DNA of 64,000 nucleotides from DATFRY01 sp963764695 (GTDB lineage: Bacteria > Myxococcota_A > Polyangia > Haliangiales > Haliangiaceae): contig CAVXTW010000003.1 of NCBI GenBank assembly GCA_963764695.1, positions 868,001 to 932,000 on the forward strand, given 5' to 3'. The position numbers were made by a program, and so were the translations under genes. Positions 8,293 through 16,562 of the stretch are shown piece by piece. Within the stretch, counting starts at the first letter, position 1. Each line of letters starts with the position of its first letter. The notes beneath the pieces were generated by a model that did no database searches, was not told the DNA's origin, and saw nothing but the letters and a program-made list of their open reading frames with translations.

Positions 8293-10500
8293 GTGGGCAC
8301 GGAATCCGACGCTCTGTTCGGAGCCGAAACCGAGCCCGAGCGCTACCAGCTGGTGCAGGAGCTCGCATCGGGTGGAATGGCGACCGTGTTCCTGGCCCGC
8401 ACGCACGACGCCGCCGGGGCGCCGCAGCTGGTCGCCGTAAAGCGAATCCATCGACATCTGGCGCGCGAGCAGTCGTTCCTCGAGATGTTCTTCGACGAGG
8501 CGCGCATTGCGGCCCAGATCCAGCATCCCAACGTCTGCGCTCTTCACGACTTCGGCCGCTCCGGCGCTGTCTTCTACATCGCCATGGAGTACGTGCTGGG
8601 CGAGACGCTGTACGAGCTGCTCCGCGTCCTGGCCCGCGATCGCCGGCTGCGCGAATCGCTGCAGTGGCAGATCTTCGCCGCCACCATCGTTGCCGACGCC
8701 TGCGACGGCCTCCAGGCCGTTCACGAGCTCACCGACGAGCAGGGGCGGCCGATGCACGTGGTCCACCGCGACATCTCGCCCGGCAACATCTTCGTGACCT
8801 ACGAGGGCGGGGTCAAGGTCGTCGATTTCGGCATCGCCTACGCGCAGAACAAGATGCACCACACCCAGACCGGCACGCTCAAGGGAAAGCTCGGCTACAT
8901 GCCGCCCGAGCTGATCGCCGGCGACGGCCGCGACGTCGACCGCCGCGCGGACATCTGGGCCCTGGGCGTGTGTCTGTGGGAGCTTCTTGCCGGCTCCCTT
9001 CTGTTCGGCGGTCACAACGACGCCGCGACCATGTTCAACGTGATGCAGCGCGCGATTCCGTCGCTGCTGACGGTCGCCGGAGCGCCGGCTCGACTCGACG
9101 AGATCGTCATTCGCGCGCTCGACCGCGACCGCAACGGACGCTATCCGACCGCGGAGGCGCTCGCCCGCGATCTGCGCGACTGGATCGCCAGCACGGGACA
9201 GCCGGTGGGCTCGGACGAGCTCGCGGAGTTCATGCAGACCCGGTTCGCCCCCCAGTACGCGCGCAAGCTCGAGGTCATCGAGGAGGCGCAGACCGCGACC
9301 GGAGCGGTCGGGCTCGGCGTCCTGATCGAGGACCAGATCACGCGACAGCTCCCAATCCGGAGCCCCTCGTGGCCGAGGGTGGACTCGGCCGAGCTGATGA
9401 GGCCGCCCGGATCGGCCGACGCGCTGCCGGTGCGAGTCGCGACCAGCCCGCCGCCGAGGCCGCCATCGGCTGACCCGTTCTCGCTGACGGTCCCGGCGGA
9501 CGTGTTTGCGGCGCCGGTGGCGAGCGACCCGGGGCCGGCCATGTCCGCCGTGCCGTCGATGCCGCCGCTGCCGGACAGGCGGCGCCGGCGCTGGCCCGCC
9601 TATTCGGTCGCGATCGGCGGGATGGCGCTCGCGGTCGGCGGCACCGGTCTCGCGCTCTGGTACCAGCCGGACAGCGACATGGGAGAAGGCGCGCTCGCCG
9701 TCGCCGAGCGGAGCCCGCCCGCCGCACCGCCGGGGCCAGGCGCCGAGAGCCCGGAACAGCCATCTGCAGCGCCCACCGCGCCGGCCGATGCGGCGGTCGA
9801 GGCGTCGGTCGAGCCGCTGCCCGAACCCTCCGTCGAGCAACCGGTCAACCCGGTGACACCCGAGGAGCCTGCCGCGTCCTCGGAGGACGATGCCTCCGCC
9901 GGAGCGGACGAGTCCGCGAAGGACGACGAGAAGCCCTCTCGCTCGAGCCGACGCAAGCGCGCCGAAGCCCGCCGCGAGAAGGCGCGCCGGGCCAGGGAGC
10001 GCGCGGACAGGCGGTCGGCTTCCGCCGCCGACGAGGAAGCGGAGGCCTCGGAGTCGAGCGAGGAGCCCGAGGAAGAACCGGAGCCGCCGGTCGCGGAGCC
10101 TGCTCCGACCCAGCCTGCCCCACCCAGGCCAGTACCGCCGAAGCCTCCAAAGCGGACCGGTCCTCTGGCCGCGACCGTGAGCATCGGGTCGCTCGAGGTC
10201 CGGGGCTCGCTGGTCAACTCGATGGTGAGGAGCGGCATCGACCGCCTGGTCCCCTCTCTCCAGGCCTGCTACCGCGACGCCGCGACCGCGGCCGGAAAGA
10301 ATGCGAGCTGCTCCGTGCGCGTGGTGCTGTCCATCAACGAGACCGGGCAGGTCGCCCGCGCCACGGCGGCCGGAGCCGGGCTGCGCGGCCTCGACGCATG
10401 CGTGAAGAGAGTGGCAAAGAGGGTCCGCACCGTGACGCCGCCGGACGTCGGCGGCGCAACTGCCAGTTTCGAAGTGAAGTACACACCGCAGGGGGAGTGA
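8293..10500 (+). CDS. Membrane Ser/Thr protein kinase with TonB/AgmX-like C-terminal domain
   Basis: This protein has 735 residues from the GTG at 8293; a TTG at 8272 is also in frame but lies inside the promoter. The kinase domain (about 18-295) has a glycine loop ASGGMATVFLA, Lys50 in VAVKRI, HRDISPGN with Asp160, DFG at 178-180 and a GYMPPEL segment in place of the APE motif, so it looks active. HRDISPGN instead of HRDLKPAN is common in myxobacterial kinases. A Pro-rich linker leads to one transmembrane helix (about 437-457), then a low-complexity Pro/Glu/Ala/Arg spacer, and a C-terminal domain (about 620-735: SLEVRGSLVNSMVRSGI, then SLQACYRDAA) resembling the TonB-like AgmX/PglI C-terminal domain. 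The kinase is thus cytoplasmic and the tail periplasmic. It is the first gene of an operon with cytochromes and an outer-membrane barrel. Confidence 0.88.
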   Translation: MGTESDALFGAETEPERYQLVQELASGGMATVFLARTHDAAGAPQLVAVKRIHRHLAREQSFLEMFFDEARIAAQIQHPNVCALHDFGRSGAVFYIAMEYVLGETLYELLRVLARDRRLRESLQWQIFAATIVADACDGLQAVHELTDEQGRPMHVVHRDISPGNIFVTYEGGVKVVDFGIAYAQNKMHHTQTGTLKGKLGYMPPELIAGDGRDVDRRADIWALGVCLWELLAGSLLFGGHNDAATMFNVMQRAIPSLLTVAGAPARLDEIVIRALDRDRNGRYPTAEALARDLRDWIASTGQPVGSDELAEFMQTRFAPQYARKLEVIEEAQTATGAVGLGVLIEDQITRQLPIRSPSWPRVDSAELMRPPGSADALPVRVATSPPPRPPSADPFSLTVPADVFAAPVASDPGPAMSAVPSMPPLPDRRRRRWPAYSVAIGGMALAVGGTGLALWYQPDSDMGEGALAVAERSPPAAPPGPGAESPEQPSAAPTAPADAAVEASVEPLPEPSVEQPVNPVTPEEPAASSEDDASAGADESAKDDEKPSRSSRRKRAEARREKARRARERADRRSASAADEEAEASESSEEPEEEPEPPVAEPAPTQPAPPRPVPPKPPKRTGPLAATVSIGSLEVRGSLVNSMVRSGIDRLVPSLQACYRDAATAAGKNASCSVRVVLSINETGQVARATAAGAGLRGLDACVKRVAKRVRTVTPPDVGGATASFEVKYTPQGE

Positions 10501-11519
10501 TGCCGCGAAAGATGTCACGACGCGATGGAGCCTCCTGGGCCTGGTGCGTTCTGCTGGTCACCTCGTCCGCCTGCCTCGAGCCGCGGGTCTCCGACGAGGT
10601 GCCGGGCGGCGGCCTGATCCTTCCGGCCGGCTCGATCGTGCCCGGCCTGGTCACCGACCCGGTCCTCGCCGCCCAGGTGGACGCCGGCGACGCGGTCGAG
10701 CGCAGGGTGCCGCTCAACTCGGCCTTCGCCGGCGGAGCCCACATCTTCTTCTGGGACTTCGGACCGGCGCCCGACAACTCGGCCCCGCTCATCTTCCTGC
10801 GGCGGCCGACCGCCGACGGTTCGATCGACCTCCTCCCTCACCCGCCGATCATCGACGTCATCCCGGGCGATCCCAACTACACGCCGTTCTGGGCCCTCTG
10901 GCACGTGGACATCACCGACAAGTACGCCGGCGAGATCATCCCGTCGCTGCAGGCGCTGCAGGAGGCGCAGGAGCTCGGGCTGGTCGTGATGCCGGAGCAG
11001 AGGCCGACCTATCTCAACTGCCCGGTCGTGCACCCGGACGTGCGCATCGAGGTCGGGGCCGGAAACGACGACGCCGCCCCCTCGCCCGCCTTTTACCGCG
11101 GCCTGCAAGTCGACCTGGTCAACTTCGCGTTTCGCCCGCTGCTCGAGGACAAGACCCACGTCCCGATCGCGGAGCTGTACGTCCTGAACCGCGACGGATC
11201 GGCGCCGCTGGACGAGGTGACGCGCGGCGTGGACATGACCGGCGACGGCGACACGAACGACTCGAACAACCTGTTTCAGTACGCGCGCGACGACGATCCC
11301 TACTCGCCCCTGTCGCGAGTCGTGCGCGTCACCGTGCCGGACGACTACATGTCGATCGACAGCTACGCCGACGAAGCCACCGCCGACGCCAACGACGATG
11401 CCGACCTGTTCGACACCGGAAGCGATCCGCCGGTGCCGCGCGCCGGTTCGGTCGTCGCGGTCGAGCGGACCGAGGAGCTGCGCAATCTCCCGGTCCAGGA
11501 AGTGCCGGGAGAGCTGTGA
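10500..11519 (+). CDS. Lipoprotein of unknown function in the kinase-cytochrome operon
   Basis: This 339-residue protein has its ATG overlapping the kinase stop (TGATG). A lipoprotein signal runs from SWAWCVLLVTSSAC with the lipidated Cys near residue 21. The mature part has an early glycine/proline segment (PGGGLILPAGSIVPGL), a middle segment with Cys in YLNCPVVHPDVRIEVG, and an acidic, Asp/Asn-rich C-terminal part (MTGDGDTNDSNNLF, ATADANDDADLFDTG) suggestive of calcium binding. No heme motif is present. No family is recognised. Coupling to the kinase on one side and the cytochrome on the other points to a periplasmic or outer-leaflet component of the same complex. Confidence 0.75.
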   Translation: MPRKMSRRDGASWAWCVLLVTSSACLEPRVSDEVPGGGLILPAGSIVPGLVTDPVLAAQVDAGDAVERRVPLNSAFAGGAHIFFWDFGPAPDNSAPLIFLRRPTADGSIDLLPHPPIIDVIPGDPNYTPFWALWHVDITDKYAGEIIPSLQALQEAQELGLVVMPEQRPTYLNCPVVHPDVRIEVGAGNDDAAPSPAFYRGLQVDLVNFAFRPLLEDKTHVPIAELYVLNRDGSAPLDEVTRGVDMTGDGDTNDSNNLFQYARDDDPYSPLSRVVRVTVPDDYMSIDSYADEATADANDDADLFDTGSDPPVPRAGSVVAVERTEELRNLPVQEVPGEL

Positions 11520-11980
11520 TGGCGGGGTACAGGACGGCCGCGCTGCTCGGCTGCGCCCTGCTCGGAGGCTGCATCGAGGATCTTCGCCCCGATGTCGGTC
11601 CGCCCGCGCAGGAGGTGTGCATCGACGAGGACTCCGATCCGGGCACCGCGGTCCGGTTCGGCAGCGACATCGTCGACACGATCTTCGCGACAGAGGTGAC
11701 CGGCTGTCACGCGTGCCACCGTCCCACCGCCCCGACTCCCCTCGGCTTCGAGGTCGGCGGGCTCGACCTGTCAACCGCCGCCACGCTCATGGCCGGCGGC
11801 GTGGTGAGCGGCAGCGACATCGTCATGCCGGGCCGCCCGTGCGACAGCATCCTGCTCCAGAAGGTGGGCGCCGGCGCGCCGTTCGGTGGGCGCATGCCGC
11901 TCAACGGGCCGCCGTTCCTCGACGAGGAGGAGCGCCAGCTGATCCACGACTGGATCGCCGAGGGAGCGCTCGACAACTGA
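11519..11980 (+). CDS. Monoheme c-type cytochrome lipoprotein
   Basis: This 153-residue protein has its ATG overlapping the preceding stop. The signal MAGYRTAALLGCALLGGC places the lipidated Cys at position 18. One heme site is visible at 63-67 (C-H-A-C-H in TGCHACHRPTAP), followed by PLGFEVGGLDLST and, near the end, GGRMPLNGPPFLDEEERQ, where the Met is the probable distal heme ligand. This matches the short cytochromes annotated as planctomycete-type or PSCyt1-like. Two further Cys (34 and 108) may form a disulfide. It is expected to be an electron carrier tethered to a membrane facing the periplasm. Its neighbours carry two further heme motifs. Confidence 0.85.
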   Translation: MAGYRTAALLGCALLGGCIEDLRPDVGPPAQEVCIDEDSDPGTAVRFGSDIVDTIFATEVTGCHACHRPTAPTPLGFEVGGLDLSTAATLMAGGVVSGSDIVMPGRPCDSILLQKVGAGAPFGGRMPLNGPPFLDEEERQLIHDWIAEGALDN

Positions 11981-12309
11981 GGATCCTGGCCGTCATCGTG
12001 GCCGCGGTGCTCACCGCGGCGGTGGGATGCCACCGCTCCTCCTTCGAGGCGCGGGTGGCGTCCTATCCGCCGCAGATCCAGCGAGCATGCGCCGTCCTGC
12101 TCCAGCGCTGCTCGAAGTGCCACTCCCCGGACCGCATCAACTCGGTCCAGGTGGCGCGGCCGATCGGCTGGGAGCGGCTCGTCAACCGGATGCGTGTCCA
12201 GCCGAGCAGCGGGATCAGCCCGGCCGATCAGGACCCCATCATCCGCTGCATCGTGTACGGCAAGTTCGGATTCGACAACGCAGGTGGTCGGAAGGGAGGA
12301 CGTTCATGA
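11977..12309 (+). CDS. Small c-type cytochrome lipoprotein, probable CTG start
   Basis: This 110-residue protein has a clear lipoprotein signal RILAVIVAAVLTAAVGC and a heme motif C-S-K-C-H at 45-49 (LLQRCSKCHSPDRI). No ATG, GTG or TTG sits where the signal peptide needs one: the only codon that keeps the basic Arg2 and overlaps the upstream stop in the usual four-base manner (CTGA) is CTG at 11977. A GTG at 11998 would remove the charged N-region. Two further Cys (38 and 79) could pair. A distal ligand is not obvious. It is translationally coupled to the porin gene, whose ATG overlaps the TGA here. It probably hands electrons to or from the barrel. Confidence 0.72.
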   Translation: MRILAVIVAAVLTAAVGCHRSSFEARVASYPPQIQRACAVLLQRCSKCHSPDRINSVQVARPIGWERLVNRMRVQPSSGISPADQDPIIRCIVYGKFGFDNAGGRKGGRS

Positions 12310-13448
12310 GAGCATCGATTCCTGCGCTGGCGCTGGTCGCATGCATGGGCGCGCGCGAGGCTGGAGCCCAGGAGATCCAGCGAAACTTCGTCGGGTCGGT
12401 GCAGCTGGACTACCTGTCGATCCCGACCGAGACGGTGGCCGATGACATCGCGCTGGACGGCGCCACCGCGGAGCTGTCGCTCAAGGTGGGCGTCAACTTC
12501 TCCGAGAACCTCTCCTCCAACGTGAAGGTCTGCTTCGCGTGCCACGGCTTCGAGGTGGGCGCCGCCTACTTCGATCTCCGCGCCGCCGACGAGCTCAACT
12601 TCCGCGTCGGGCGCTTCACGCCGTCGTTCGGCGACTTTCCGGTGCGACACGACCCGGCCAACCACCGGACCAACGACAAGCCGCTGCCCTACGACATGGG
12701 CCGCATGCTCCACATCCGCGACTGGAACATGAGCATCCTGCCCGCGCCGTGGGTGGACAACGGGCTCGAGATCAACGGCTCGCACTTCTTCGCCGAGCTC
12801 AGCCAGATCGACTACGCCATCTACGCCATCGGCGGCCCGCGCGCCTCGGCCGACGCCGTCGACTTCGACTACATCCAGTCGCGCACCCCTGCCCTCTACT
12901 ACATCGACAACAACTCGCGGCCCACCGTCGGAGGGCGTCTGTCCGGCACGCTCGGCTTCACCACGACGGCGCACCTCAGCCTGGGCGCGTCCGGCATGAT
13001 CGGCACCTACGACCCGGACAACGAGCTCACCTTCTGGCTGGTCGGCGCCGATCTCGTGCTGCGGACCGACCCGTTCATCCTGCGAGCCGAATATCTGTTA
13101 CGCCGGACCGAGATGTCGCTCGGCCTCGATCCGGCCAGCCAGTTCCGCTACGGCCCCGGCGCCGACGGCAAGTACGACCCCTACTTCATCAAGGACGGCT
13201 TCTACACCGAGCTGGAGATCCCGCTCGGCGACGTCAACCTGGTCGGCCGCTGGGACGGCCTGCGGCGGCTCGGCAACACCGTCGCCACCAGCGAGCTGCG
13301 CAGCGACAGCGTCATGCTGCGCTACACGGCCGCGCTCAGCTACCGGATCAAGGCGGCCACGCGCCTCAAGCTCAGCGCCGAGTACTACGACTCGAGCGAC
13401 TTCGACGACGAGGTCGCGCTCCACATCGGCATCGCCAGCCCCTTCTGA
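12306..13448 (+). CDS. Outer-membrane beta-barrel porin carrying a CxxCH heme motif
   Basis: This 380-residue protein has a signal peptide (IPALALVACMGAREAGA, cleavage after about residue 21) and alternating hydrophobic strands through to a terminal Phe (IGIASPF), the usual outer-membrane assembly signal. Its closest pattern is a phosphate-selective or DcaP-like porin (FRVGRFTPSFGDFPVRHDPA). The oddity is C76-F-A-C79-H80, a complete c-heme attachment motif after the second predicted strand. In a fold that otherwise lacks cysteines this is unlikely to be chance. With two cytochrome lipoproteins immediately upstream and coupled starts, the barrel probably forms a conduit moving electrons across the outer membrane, as in porin-cytochrome complexes. 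A role in import of a small anion is the alternative. Confidence 0.8.
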   Translation: MRASIPALALVACMGAREAGAQEIQRNFVGSVQLDYLSIPTETVADDIALDGATAELSLKVGVNFSENLSSNVKVCFACHGFEVGAAYFDLRAADELNFRVGRFTPSFGDFPVRHDPANHRTNDKPLPYDMGRMLHIRDWNMSILPAPWVDNGLEINGSHFFAELSQIDYAIYAIGGPRASADAVDFDYIQSRTPALYYIDNNSRPTVGGRLSGTLGFTTTAHLSLGASGMIGTYDPDNELTFWLVGADLVLRTDPFILRAEYLLRRTEMSLGLDPASQFRYGPGADGKYDPYFIKDGFYTELEIPLGDVNLVGRWDGLRRLGNTVATSELRSDSVMLRYTAALSYRIKAATRLKLSAEYYDSSDFDDEVALHIGIASPF

Positions 13449-13470
13449 GGCCGGCGAGCAGGGCCGCGAC

Positions 13471-13647
13471 CTACGCCCGGGTGTTGATGTGCTGGCCGCG
13501 CCCGTCCAGGCTCGGCGCCGGCGCGGCGCTGCCGGACGTCTCGATCAGATCGATCGCCGCCTGGCCCAGCACCTTCTGCACCGACAGGGCCTTCCGCGCG
13601 ACTGCGGCCGAGATCTGGGCTTCGACTGGAAGTCTGTCGATCTTCAC
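13471..13647 (-). CDS. YjfB-like putative motility protein (short)
   Basis: This is a 58-residue protein starting at a GTG. The sequence runs KIDRLPVEAQISAAVARKAL, then SVQKVLGQAAIDLIETSG, and ends GRGQHINTRA. The pattern of a short helical region followed by a terminal G-x-x-I/L-N/D-x-x-A tail matches the YjfB family (about 60 residues), often encoded near motility or envelope genes. It converges on the cytochrome-porin operon, with 22 bases between the stops. There is no good Shine-Dalgarno, so the start is uncertain. The 193 bases between it and the next leftward gene (13648-13840) hold nothing recognisable. Confidence 0.55.
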   Translation of the reverse strand: MKIDRLPVEAQISAAVARKALSVQKVLGQAAIDLIETSGSAAPAPSLDGRGQHINTRA

Positions 13648-13840
13648 GTCACGTGCATCGACGGGCCCGCCTCGATCTTGAGGCCCGGCGCCCGAAAATC
13701 GCCATGGCGGGTGGAAGGCTCGGCAATCGCTGTCGATTCTGCTGCGCGTCGGAACATCGCGGCGCTTCACCCCGGCCCGGCGCAGCCCTCTTGCGCGCGA
13801 CGCGGCCGTGCTGGACTCGCCGGGCCGCGGCGCTCTGGCG

Positions 13841-15613
13841 TCATCCCTTCCAGGGCGCGACAGCGTCGATGCCGGCCTCGAGGGCGAGGAGGGCCGGCCA
13901 CAGCTCGCGGGCGACCAGCTCGTCGAGGTGCCAGACGTGCATGGCCGGATCCTGGTCGTAGAACCAGCCGACCAGCACGGCGAGCAAATCGATGCAGGCC
14001 GCCGGACAGCGCCAGCGGGGCTGCTCTTCTCCACGCGCGGCCAACCGGGCCTCGCCGCGCGCGATGAGCTGCGCGAGCGCGGCCTCGAGGGTGGCCACGC
14101 CGAGCACGGCGCGCTGCACCAGGTCCACGTTGGTGCGTCCCGGCGGCGGCGCCTCCTCCGGGGCCAGCGCCGGCAGAGCGGCCGCGAACCGGTCGCTGAT
14201 GAGCTTCAGCGCCGAGTCGACCGCCTCGGCCAGGCCGTCGCGCGGCAGCCCGGATGCGGCCAGGTCGTCGCACAGCTCGCGGCGCGCGTCGGCCGAGCGG
14301 GCCAGGTGCCGGTACGGCGCGCTCCACAGGCGCGCGACGCGGCTGGCGTCGATCCAGGACAGGTCGAGCTTGAGGATCGCGTCGGGCAGGAGCGACGACG
14401 ACGGCAAGAGCTCGCGCTGGCGGCCGTACTTGTGCTCCATCAGATCGGCCAGCGCCTCGGCGATGACCAGGTTGAGCCCGATCGCGATCCGGCGGCGCAG
14501 GTCGTCTCCGGCCGCCCGCTCGAGCCCGGCCTCGTCGACGACCGTCCGCCCTCCGGCGTCCGCGAAGCCAGCGCGCAACGCCTCGCCGCGCAGCGCCGCC
14601 GACATGTCCTGGAAGTCGCCGAACAGCCACTCGAACTCGCACAGCGATTCCTGCCAGCCGTGCCCCCAGGAGTCGTGGATGAGGTACTTGGCCGCTTCTC
14701 CCGACGGGATGACGAGCACCATGGTGGCGAAGGTGTCGGCCACGACCTCTTCCGGAACCCGGGCAAGCGACGGATCCTGCGCCAGCACGGCGGCGGCCAG
14801 CTCGCGATGGAAGTCGGCGTGGATCGCCGCCGGATCGAACAGGCCGAACGCGGGAAAGCGGACGTTCTTGAGGCTTGTGGCCGCCTTGCCCAGACGTGCC
14901 GCGAAGTCGCCGATGGCGGCCCGCTCCCCCTCCGGTCGCCCGGCGTAGCCCGGGACGTCGAGCCCCTGATCGACAAGCGGCAGGCAGAAGAAGATCCCGG
15001 TGGTCGTCACCACCGAAGCCACGTCGCCGGCGCGCAGCGGCAGGTCGCCGTACACCGCGCGCATCAGCGCGACCGCGGCCTCGGCGCCGCCCTCCTCGAG
15101 CCGGCGCGCGATCTCCGCGGTGATGGCGCGCTTGAGCGCGAGGCCCGACAGGCGATGCTCGAGCGCGCGCTCGATCGCGGCCAGCTCCTCCTCGCGCCAG
15201 CCCAGGCCCGCCTTCAAGCCCGCGCGCACTGTCGCCTGCGCCGCCGGATCGGCCGGCAGATCGATCGGAAAGCGGCCCAGCTCGCTCGAGCCCAGCATGT
15301 CGATGCGCACCCGCCCGCTGGCGTCGGCGAAGTGGGTCCACAGCAGCACCGCCTCGGTGAACCAGCGCCGCGCCTCGGGCGAGCCCCACGCGAGCACGTC
15401 CGGGCTCTCCTGCACCTTCTCGGCGGCGGCCGCCACGATGACCGAGCGCAGCGCGGCCGCGCGCTCGCGCCGACCGACCTCGTCGCCCCCGCTGGCCGCC
15501 TGCTCCGCGGCCAGCGCGCCCAGCTCGCTCACCGACGCGACCAGCGGCGCCCAGCTGTCGGGCAGCGATCGATCGAACAGCGCCTCGCGCGTGAGATCCG
15601 AGGGCTCGCTCAT
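13841..15613 (-). CDS. Unknown 590-residue protein, last gene of the PspA-linked leftward operon
   Basis: This is a soluble, largely helical protein without signal peptide or membrane segment. Notable segments are VTTTGIFFCLPLVDQG, FPAFGLFDPAAIHADFHREL, YLIHDSWGHGWQESLCEFEW, LADLMEHKYGRQRELLPSSS, and WFYDQDPAMHVWHLDELVA near the end. The conserved-looking His, Trp and Glu residues in IHDSWGHGWQES might line a metal or catalytic site, but no family is recognised. The ATG is preceded, 17 bases away, by the membrane coiled-coil gene. Its place at the end of an operon with an ABC importer and SBP-OmpA fusion suggests a cytoplasmic partner of that complex. Confidence 0.75.
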   Translation of the reverse strand: MSEPSDLTREALFDRSLPDSWAPLVASVSELGALAAEQAASGGDEVGRRERAAALRSVIVAAAAEKVQESPDVLAWGSPEARRWFTEAVLLWTHFADASGRVRIDMLGSSELGRFPIDLPADPAAQATVRAGLKAGLGWREEELAAIERALEHRLSGLALKRAITAEIARRLEEGGAEAAVALMRAVYGDLPLRAGDVASVVTTTGIFFCLPLVDQGLDVPGYAGRPEGERAAIGDFAARLGKAATSLKNVRFPAFGLFDPAAIHADFHRELAAAVLAQDPSLARVPEEVVADTFATMVLVIPSGEAAKYLIHDSWGHGWQESLCEFEWLFGDFQDMSAALRGEALRAGFADAGGRTVVDEAGLERAAGDDLRRRIAIGLNLVIAEALADLMEHKYGRQRELLPSSSLLPDAILKLDLSWIDASRVARLWSAPYRHLARSADARRELCDDLAASGLPRDGLAEAVDSALKLISDRFAAALPALAPEEAPPPGRTNVDLVQRAVLGVATLEAALAQLIARGEARLAARGEEQPRWRCPAACIDLLAVLVGWFYDQDPAMHVWHLDELVARELWPALLALEAGIDAVAPWKG

Positions 15614-15630
15614 GTCTCCACCTGCCGGCG

Positions 15631-16554
15631 TCACCTCTTGGTGGCCGCGCCGGCGGCCGCCTGGCGCACCGCGGCGCCCGGCTCGACCAGATCGTCGAGC
15701 AGGTGCTCGGCCTCGAGGGTGCCGAGCGGGTCGACGAGGATCTCGTGGCGCTCGACCAGGTCGCCCAGGTACGCGGTGACGTCGGTGCCCGGATCGGCCA
15801 GCACCTGGCTGTGGATGTTGCGCATCTGGTCGACGATCGTCTCGGCCCGGGTGCGGAACAGCTCGAGGGTCGCCATCAGCCTGGGCAGGCGGGCCAGCCG
15901 CGCCTCGCACAGCCGCTTGCGCTCGGTCAGCACCGCGCGCAGCTCCCCCTTGCCCATCCCCTCGAGCTGCTCGACGACCTCCTGCAGCTCGCGGCGCAGC
16001 TTTGTCTCGTCCAGGTTCGACACCGCCTTGGCCAGCACGCGCGAGGCCACCTGGAAGCGCAGATAGCCGTTGATGACCAGCTCGAGGCGGGCCAGCTCGT
16101 GCTCGCGCAGCTTGACGTCGCGCAGCGCCCGCAGCTCGCGCAGCTTGCGCACGGTCCGGCGCAGCTCGAGATACTCGGCCGCCCTTGTGTCGAGCCGCTC
16201 GATGCGGTCGTCCAGGTCGTCGGTCACGGTCTCGGCGAACAGCCCCGCCAGCTTCGCCCCCAGCGACTTCTTCGGCCCCGGTCGCAGCCCCCACAGCTGG
16301 TGCAGGTAGTAGGCGCGCTCGACGAGGAGATCCTTGTACTCGAGCTGCTCGTCAACGGTGCGCCGGAAGGGAGGCAGGTCCGGCACCACCCACAGCGCCC
16401 CGGCCTCGAGCGCCAGCGCCGGGATGAGCGCGACCGGCCCGAGCACCACCACCGCCGCGCCGCTGGCGGCCAGAAAGCCCAGGTTGAGCCAGTGCGAGAA
16501 CGCGCGCCAGCGATAACGGCCGCTCTTCTTCTTCTCCCTGTCGCCGGCGGCCAC
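15631..16554 (-). CDS. Membrane-anchored coiled-coil protein of unknown function
   Basis: This 307-residue protein starts at a GTG with AGGAG 5 bases upstream, 8 bases after the ATPase stop. A Lys/Arg-rich start (DREKKKSGRYRWR) leads to a hydrophobic hairpin at about 24-58 (GFLAASGAAVVVLGPVALIP). The rest is highly charged and helical, with heptad-like runs in DDRIERLDTRAAEYLELRRT, VRKLRELRALRDVKLREHEL and LRRELQEVVEQLEGMGKGEL. It looks like a cytoplasmic coiled-coil stalk fixed to the inner membrane. Resemblance in overall character to PspA and to the 255-residue coiled-coil protein of the same locus suggests it helps organise a membrane-associated scaffold. No named family is recognised. 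Confidence 0.75.
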   Translation of the reverse strand: MAAGDREKKKSGRYRWRAFSHWLNLGFLAASGAAVVVLGPVALIPALALEAGALWVVPDLPPFRRTVDEQLEYKDLLVERAYYLHQLWGLRPGPKKSLGAKLAGLFAETVTDDLDDRIERLDTRAAEYLELRRTVRKLRELRALRDVKLREHELARLELVINGYLRFQVASRVLAKAVSNLDETKLRRELQEVVEQLEGMGKGELRAVLTERKRLCEARLARLPRLMATLELFRTRAETIVDQMRNIHSQVLADPGTDVTAYLGDLVERHEILVDPLGTLEAEHLLDDLVEPGAAVRQAAAGAATKR

Positions 16555-16562
16555 GCTCTCTC

